Shown: piece by piece, positions 43,752 to 46,069 of the stretch
Layout: every line of letters begins with the position of its first letter
How positions within the stretch are numbered: position 1 is the stretch's first letter
Assembly (NCBI GenBank): GCA_025996865.1
Contig: BNTV01000023.1
Span: 1-46,069, forward strand
Reading direction: 5' to 3'
DNA length: 46,069 nt
From: Bacteroidia bacterium
GTDB lineage: Bacteria; Bacteroidota; Bacteroidia; Bacteroidales; Azobacteroidaceae
Position numbers and translations under genes: made by a program
Notes under the pieces: model-generated
The model's database searches: none
The model's input: only the letters and a program-made list of their open reading frames with translations
Told to the model about the DNA's origin: nothing

Positions 43752-45605
43752 TCATTCGGCTACACAGCGGACAGGGAAGCCGCACGTCCGATAGTAGCTG
43801 CTCGCTGGGCTCGCCGCAGAGCTAAAGAAGGACAAGAAGAAGCCGCTACCAGAGTTGCTCGGTGACGACGACCATGCAAAGCCGTCCACACCCACGGTGT
43901 CCAATGCGCCCGTCGAAAAGGTACGAAACCCGGAAGCGGGGAAGAACGGAGTGTTTGATTTTCGCAACTGCATTCCGTTGGCAAAGGCAGTGGTGCCGTC
44001 TGCATTCACGGTAGCAACAGCACCCCAACTGGCGGCGCCAGCATTACCGTAATCGCTCGCTTCTCCAAACTCAGCCGAAGTCGGCATACGCCAGCGTTTA
44101 CCCTTCGGAGCATAACCCAACTCTGTTAAATACTTGCATATATCGCCTATATTGCTGGCAGTGTCATGGGCTAATTCGGTCAGGTATTTAGAATCAAGGG
44201 CACGGTCATAAATGGTGCCGGGGGGATCAGTACCAGGGCGAGGAATATCCGTCCAAAGCGGAGCAGCGGAAGCGGCGGCCTCGACTCCCTTTTGATAAGT
44301 CACCGTATTACCGGTAGTATATGCACCTACGGGCGAGATACCTATAAGGCTACCCCATTGGAAATAAACTCCCTGATACTGCTCTTTGCTCTTATCATTG
44401 TAGTCTGCAAACGTCAGGTGACCAAGTCCAGAGTCATAATAGATGTTTGAACCCGCCCAGTGCAAACGAAGCGGCTCTTCCTGTTCAACTGTATCGTAAG
44501 GACTTACCGTAACACCTTTAAATTGAATAGGTTTTTTACCAAACAGTTCAAACTGGAAGGTATATTGGCGTTCCATTTCAAACGCGATGGAAGATTTATA
44601 CGCATCGCCAACGATGGCCGGAACTGGAACCGCATAAGTCCTGTCTGTCGCACCGGCGCCATCTTCCTTATAGGTAATCTCGATATAAAACAGGCTGGAA
44701 GGATCCGGATCGCCACTGCCTACCAGGGTTGCATTCTTCAAATCAGAAGCTTCGTTTTCCTGCGGAATAACGTAAAGCGCATCGGCGTCGCCAACAACGT
44801 AGTGCCAGGCGCCGTCACCGGCAACAGCAGTAGTTGTCAGATTTGCATCCAGTTCAACGACGGTGGGTGATGTGGGGCTGTCAGGCACCCAATGCACCTG
44901 GTATCCGACCGTATCGATGGTCGCATTGTCGGTCGGGTAAGGAAACGCCGCTGCATCCTTGGGCACATAGTTCAAATCCAGCGTAGCTTTACTCTTGACA
45001 TTTTTCAACTTGATGCTCGACACGATAAAATCCATCGAGCTTTCGCTCTTGACCTGAAACAGGACACGCGAAAGGGCGTGGCGGAAATTCAAGGTAACCC
45101 CCGTAGCGCCTTCAGCGGCATAAGTGCCGGAATGACGGGCCACCAGCAAGTCTGCCTGGTTGGTAAGCACGGTGGGCAACTCATACTCGATGCTTGGTTC
45201 ACCGGGAATCGTATCGTATTGACCCGCCAATGCTGTTGCACCCTTGGTAATACCCACTGCCGCCGTCGGAGAGAAAGCAAAGAAATTAACAGCGGCTGTT
45301 TCCGGCCAAAAGGCAAGCGGAGAGTAAGTCCAGCCCGCCGCGTTGCTGCCGATAACGACCTTACCGTCGATAAGCACCGAGTCTATCGCCCCCGGGAAAG
45401 TATCCGTAGCCAGCACGGCAAAATCCGTAACGTCTTTGGCTTGAGTTGCCGCCGCACGGAGCGGTTTGTTTGCCCAGGGCTTAAACGTAATGGCTTGCCC
45501 GCTGCTGCCCGCAGCAGGAGTAGGAACTTCATCGAGGTCGTTGCTGCAACTGCTTGTTATTAATGCAATTGCAAGCATAATTAGAAAAAAAAGATTTTTT
45601 TTCAT
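43752..45605 (-). CDS. fimbrillin-like lipoprotein with a FISUMP C-terminal domain
   Basis: 617 residues. Lipoprotein signal with Cys20 (ALITSSCSNDLDEVP). The N-terminal ~350 residues show the fimbrillin/Mfa-like pattern: AITFKPWANKPLRA, WPETAAVNFFAFSPT, GVTLNFRHALSRVLFQVKSE and the paired strand regions after it. The C-terminal part (~390-617) is a FISUMP-type domain: GVYFQWGSLIGISP, RWRMPTSAEFGEASDYG, FPASGFRTFSTGALDTVGVD and the hallmark ending YYRTCGFPVRCVAE. Such proteins form or decorate surface fimbriae. The FISUMP fold is related to the C-type-lectin-like domains of variable adhesins. It is higher in GC and Ala/Thr-rich compared with the housekeeping neighbours. Confidence 0.9.
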   Translation of the reverse strand: MKKNLFFLIMLAIALITSSCSNDLDEVPTPAAGSSGQAITFKPWANKPLRAAATQAKDVTDFAVLATDTFPGAIDSVLIDGKVVIGSNAAGWTYSPLAFWPETAAVNFFAFSPTAAVGITKGATALAGQYDTIPGEPSIEYELPTVLTNQADLLVARHSGTYAAEGATGVTLNFRHALSRVLFQVKSESSMDFIVSSIKLKNVKSKATLDLNYVPKDAAAFPYPTDNATIDTVGYQVHWVPDSPTSPTVVELDANLTTTAVAGDGAWHYVVGDADALYVIPQENEASDLKNATLVGSGDPDPSSLFYIEITYKEDGAGATDRTYAVPVPAIVGDAYKSSIAFEMERQYTFQFELFGKKPIQFKGVTVSPYDTVEQEEPLRLHWAGSNIYYDSGLGHLTFADYNDKSKEQYQGVYFQWGSLIGISPVGAYTTGNTVTYQKGVEAAASAAPLWTDIPRPGTDPPGTIYDRALDSKYLTELAHDTASNIGDICKYLTELGYAPKGKRWRMPTSAEFGEASDYGNAGAASWGAVATVNADGTTAFANGMQLRKSNTPFFPASGFRTFSTGALDTVGVDGFAWSSSPSNSGSGFFLSFFSSAASPASSYYRTCGFPVRCVAE

Positions 45606-45700
45606 CTTTGTAAAAAATTAAATTTAAAAATTACCTTAAAAACTCACTATCTGTTTTTGCAAAATACAGTCAAAATAAATCAGGGTTGTCCGCATCATTA

Positions 45701-45782
45701 CCCCCAACCCCCTGAAGGGGGCTTTGGCACAGCACAGTGTGCATCATCGCAGACACTAAAGCCCCCTTCAGGGGGTTGGGGG
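45701..45782. repeat. GGGGG-rich dispersed palindrome, copy 2
   Basis: CCCCCAACCCCCTGAAGGGG at the left and its inverse at the right, with a centre containing GCATCATCGC. Same family as 38587-38670. It sits between the two minus-strand genes at the right edge, upstream of the fimbrillin-like gene. Confidence 0.85.
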
Positions 45783-45784
45783 TT

Positions 45785-46069
45785 TTACCTGACCGGCAGC
45801 GGCACCACCACATTGTCGTAGTCTCCCACGTCAATAATAAAGGTGCCGTCGCCCGGCTCGTCGGGAATCACCAGCCGCCCGTCGTTTTGAAGCACAATAT
45901 CATATCCGCTGTTTTGCAGCCGCCAGGCCGCCTGTTCCTCGAGAGTGCCGTGTTCGCCCAGCGCTCCCGCTATCTGTTCGCGCACCGTATCTTCCCAGGT
46001 GCCGTAATAATAGCCGTGCCTGACGGAAACGGCCCCCACGGTAAGCCGGTTGCGAAAGTGTTCGATATC
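45785..46069 (-). CDS. C-terminal part of an unidentified protein, cut by the window edge
   Basis: 94 codons are visible before TAA 45787-45785 and the frame stays open to the window end (DIEHFRNRLTVGAVSVRHGY, then IVLQNDGRLVIPDEPGDGTF, ending VVVPLPVR). The apparent GTG start at 46039 is internal. I do not recognise the family. Being upstream of, and on the same strand as, a fimbrillin-like gene, it may be part of a surface-protein locus. Confidence 0.65.
   Translation of the reverse strand, partial: DIEHFRNRLTVGAVSVRHGYYYGTWEDTVREQIAGALGEHGTLEEQAAWRLQNSGYDIVLQNDGRLVIPDEPGDGTFIIDVGDYDNVVVPLPVR

Overview
The window looks like chromosome of a member of the Bacteroidetes, probably order Bacteroidales. 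The support is a SusC/SusD pair with DUF3823, a fused SecDF, a Rho with a long Asn-rich insert, a fimbrillin/FISUMP lipoprotein, a DUF3575 protein, and -7 boxes of the form TAnnTTTG (often with TTG 18-20 nt upstream) in place of sigma70 promoters. I cannot place it at family or genus level.

Region by region. 1-0.92 kb (-): an OmpA-like/DUF3575 outer-membrane gene with no start codon in its present frame; a (GT)15 tract separates it from the only usable upstream starts. 0.93-2.37 kb: no intact gene, but a strong hairpin, a decayed Y1 (IS200/RAYT-like) transposase tail between ~130-bp inverted repeats, and a promoter region with two 17-nt direct repeats. 2.37-16.4 kb (+): a six-gene polysaccharide-utilisation operon encoding a two-beta-sandwich lipoprotein, a GH76 alpha-1,6-mannanase-like lipoprotein, SusC, SusD, a DUF3823 lipoprotein and a 1533-residue two-part enzyme (GlutaminaseA-type module joined to a GH-A/GH42-like barrel). 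These would together bind, cut and import a glycan, most likely a mannan-type one. 16.5-21.8 kb (-): a GNAT, an AbiE toxin-antitoxin pair, DUF3137 plus LemA, then a graveyard of broken genes (GNAT, AAA-ATPase-like, transposase pieces).

21.8-27.4 kb (+): tilS, rho, and two outer-membrane proteins. 27.4-29.0 kb (-): a GT2 glycosyltransferase and a HepT/MntA toxin-antitoxin pair. 29.1 kb: rpsO, followed by a dispersed palindrome, hexokinase (-), a GH5 glycanase (+) and an AlbA/Schlafen-type ATP-binding protein (+). 33.8-39.6 kb (+): aspartokinase and diaminopimelate decarboxylase followed by GT2, a conserved hypothetical, GtrA and GT2, which reads as lysine/DAP synthesis next to envelope-glycan decoration. 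39.7-43.5 kb (+): secDF and a HAD hydrolase. 43.75-46.07 kb (-): a fimbrillin-like/FISUMP lipoprotein and the C-terminal end of another gene. Both window edges therefore carry genes of fimbria/surface-adhesin type.

Several palindromic repeat families recur between genes. No rRNA, tRNA or CRISPR array was seen. Families were assigned by recognition of motifs in the translations; no database search was run.
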